The notes below the pieces were generated by a model. It had not been told where the DNA came from, did no database searches, and saw nothing but the letters and a program-made list of their open reading frames with translations. 64,000 nucleotides of DNA from Montifringilla adamsi (taxonomy: Eukaryota; Chordata; Aves; Passeriformes; Passeridae): the NCBI GenBank assembly GCA_017590115.1, contig JAGGNK010013558.1, forward strand, positions 12,699,752-12,763,751, given 5' to 3'. Positions 62,444 to 64,000 of the stretch are shown piece by piece. Position 1 is the first letter of the stretch. Each line of letters starts with the position of its first letter. A program made the translations under genes and the position numbers.

Positions 62444-63640
62444 ACAGGCCTCTGGACATATCCTCCTTTGATTACTTTGAAAATCATTGAGGTATTCTGG
62501 CTACTAGAATAAGGTGAGCTCCTACAGCCACAGGAACTGCCAGATCACTGCTGGCAAACTCCAGTTCAGTTTCAGGGTCCTTCTCTTCTGACAGAAGTCA
62601 CCCTGAAGAGAAGTTGTTCTGCACACACTTCGGTAGAGCTGAAAAGAGAATTTTGTCCAGGCTCTAGTGGGGAGCACTGTGAGGGGTAATTCTTGCAGCA
62701 CAGAGCCTTCCAGACAGGCAGCAGTGATCACACCATGCTTTCTGCCAGGTCCAGGCCACAAAAACACCTCCCATCCTTGCAGACTGCTGTCCTGCACAAC
62801 TCCATTTGCACTTTCTGAGAGAGCAGCTGGAGCAGGCAGGTTTTGTGGGGAGAGGAGAGCAGGAGGCAGCAGGAGTTACACAGGGTCAGGGCTGCGCCTC
62901 TGTCCCTGTGTGGGGTACCGAGCATCTGGAGCAACAAGAATCCAGCCAAACTGCCACAAAAATTCCAGCCATCCTACCATCTCTAACCAGTGCCCAAGAC
63001 AGAAACAAGGCCCTCTCCAATTACCCTGGGCCGGGAAGAATTCAGGAAAGAACTCTTGCCTTTCTGAGAAGGACAGGGTTGGGAATTGCTGGTATGCTCA
63101 GGAGCTCCCCATCCCTGAGTACAACTGTCCCTTTCACTGAAGTTTATTGCCACTCTATTTTACTCCTAAGACTGTGCTTCTGTGTCAGGTTGTGTGCAGT
63201 GTCCTAAATTGGCTGCATATAAATATGTCTATTTGAGAATCCAAGTGTGTGTGGAGGGAAGTGTGTACCTATGTGCAGACAGGTTTAATCCCTTGCTCTT
63301 CCAACCACATCCCCAGCTTTTCAGAGGGCTGAAGAATGTAGAGGGAGTAAGAAAAGGAAAAGTCACTACAGTGGAAGCTCAACAAAGTACCTACACAGTC
63401 AGACTGTACAGTGGAAAATAGCCAGATGGCCCATTTGCAGCACAGTCAAAGATGTTTTCTTGCTGGAAAGCATTTTCTGTTCTAGTCTATTTTAATTGAG
63501 TCCCATCTGCAGTTTTTCCTGTGGCCTTTGCTTGCTCCAGACCATGTTAATCACCGTTCTTGCAATTGTTTTCTTTTTTTTTTTAGGAGCAGAAGTGTCA
63601 TTTTAAGCTTCCTTCTTTCTCAGCTTTGGAAAGCCTTTAG

Positions 63641-63680
63641 TACACTTACATTTTGCTTCAGGACACTTACATTTTGCTTC
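63641..63680. repeat. 18-bp direct duplication
   Basis: acacttacattttgcttc occurs twice, separated by agg. Minor tandem duplication in ACAN intron 1. Confidence 0.8.
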
Positions 63681-64000
63681 TGCCAGCTAATAAAATGTCA
63701 CTCATTACCTAGATGATATGCCTGGACATAAAGGCATGTCCAAAGACAATATTTCCTCTAAAATTATGGATATGAAGAGGCTGCTGAGCTAGAGTTAAGT
63801 TCAGCCCTGTTTATTAGCCTTGGATTCTCTTTCTTCAAATGGTTTCCATCCCCAGTTTATCCCCCATCAGGGAATGGACCTTAGTTTCTCTAGGACATGT
63901 GGTCACTTCCATCCAGCCTTATCTCAGCATTATTATTTTCAGGCACCAGCACTTGAGACCAGGGGTTTGATGAGGTCTGAGGAGACCCCATCACCTAGCA

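Larger units (their letters stand above)
58234..64000 (-). other. ACAN: ACAN intron 1 (partial), no exon recognised
   Basis: 5.8 kb of AT-rich sequence upstream of the first coding exon. No CpG island or clear leader exon is visible, so the promoter is probably beyond the window. Small duplications at about 62,368-62,443 and 63,640-63,680 are listed separately. No other gene is supported. Confidence 0.6.

Noticed and set aside
58234..64000. Search for ACAN exon 1 and promoter
   Set aside because: No CpG island, TATA plus donor combination or convincing leader exon was visible. It is probably outside the window.

Overview
This 64 kb window is nuclear DNA from a bird. It carries three intron-rich vertebrate genes with GT-AG introns, and fragments of avian CR1 retrotransposons (one with the CR1-type ATTCTATGATTCT tail). 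The gene order MFGE8 - HAPLN3 - ACAN is the conserved vertebrate block. No bacterial, plasmid or phage features are present. I cannot name the species. I reconstructed exons by eye from splice sites, reading phase and protein family. All three reading frames close exactly: 475, 364 and 2,107 codons including the stop.

Layout. 1-12,270: intergenic DNA upstream of MFGE8 with only small repeats and no supported gene. 12,270-12,560: CpG-rich MFGE8 promoter and first exon. 12,481-22,294 (+): MFGE8/lactadherin, 10 coding exons, 474 aa (signal peptide, three EGF domains, two discoidin C domains); its 3' UTR probably ends near 23.23 kb. 23.2-28.8 kb: intergenic DNA and the 5' region of HAPLN3, with a CpG-rich block and a long poly-C tract. 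28,866-31,466 (+): HAPLN3 link protein, 4 coding exons, 363 aa; polyA signal at 32,093. 33,345-58,226 (-): ACAN/aggrecan, 17 coding exons, 2,106 aa (G1, interglobular domain, G2, short KS-position region, very large CS exon, EGF, C-type lectin, sushi, basic tail). ACAN is tail-to-tail with HAPLN3. 58,234-64,000: ACAN intron 1; the non-coding first exon and promoter are not recognisable here.

How the genes relate. Aggrecan G1 and link proteins share the Ig + two-link-module architecture and both bind hyaluronan. Their neighbouring position is the known lectican/HAPLN pairing. MFGE8 is a secreted bridge between integrins (RGD) and phosphatidylserine membranes, unrelated in function.

I found no undescribed biological system. 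The most distinctive feature is in the aggrecan CS exon: about 20 tandem copies of a 60-bp (20-aa) coding repeat, placed after the last recognisable aggrecanase-like site. Also notable are a diverged MMP site beside a retained aggrecanase site in the interglobular domain, no KS hexapeptide repeats, and a three-EGF MFGE8 with the RGD in EGF2.
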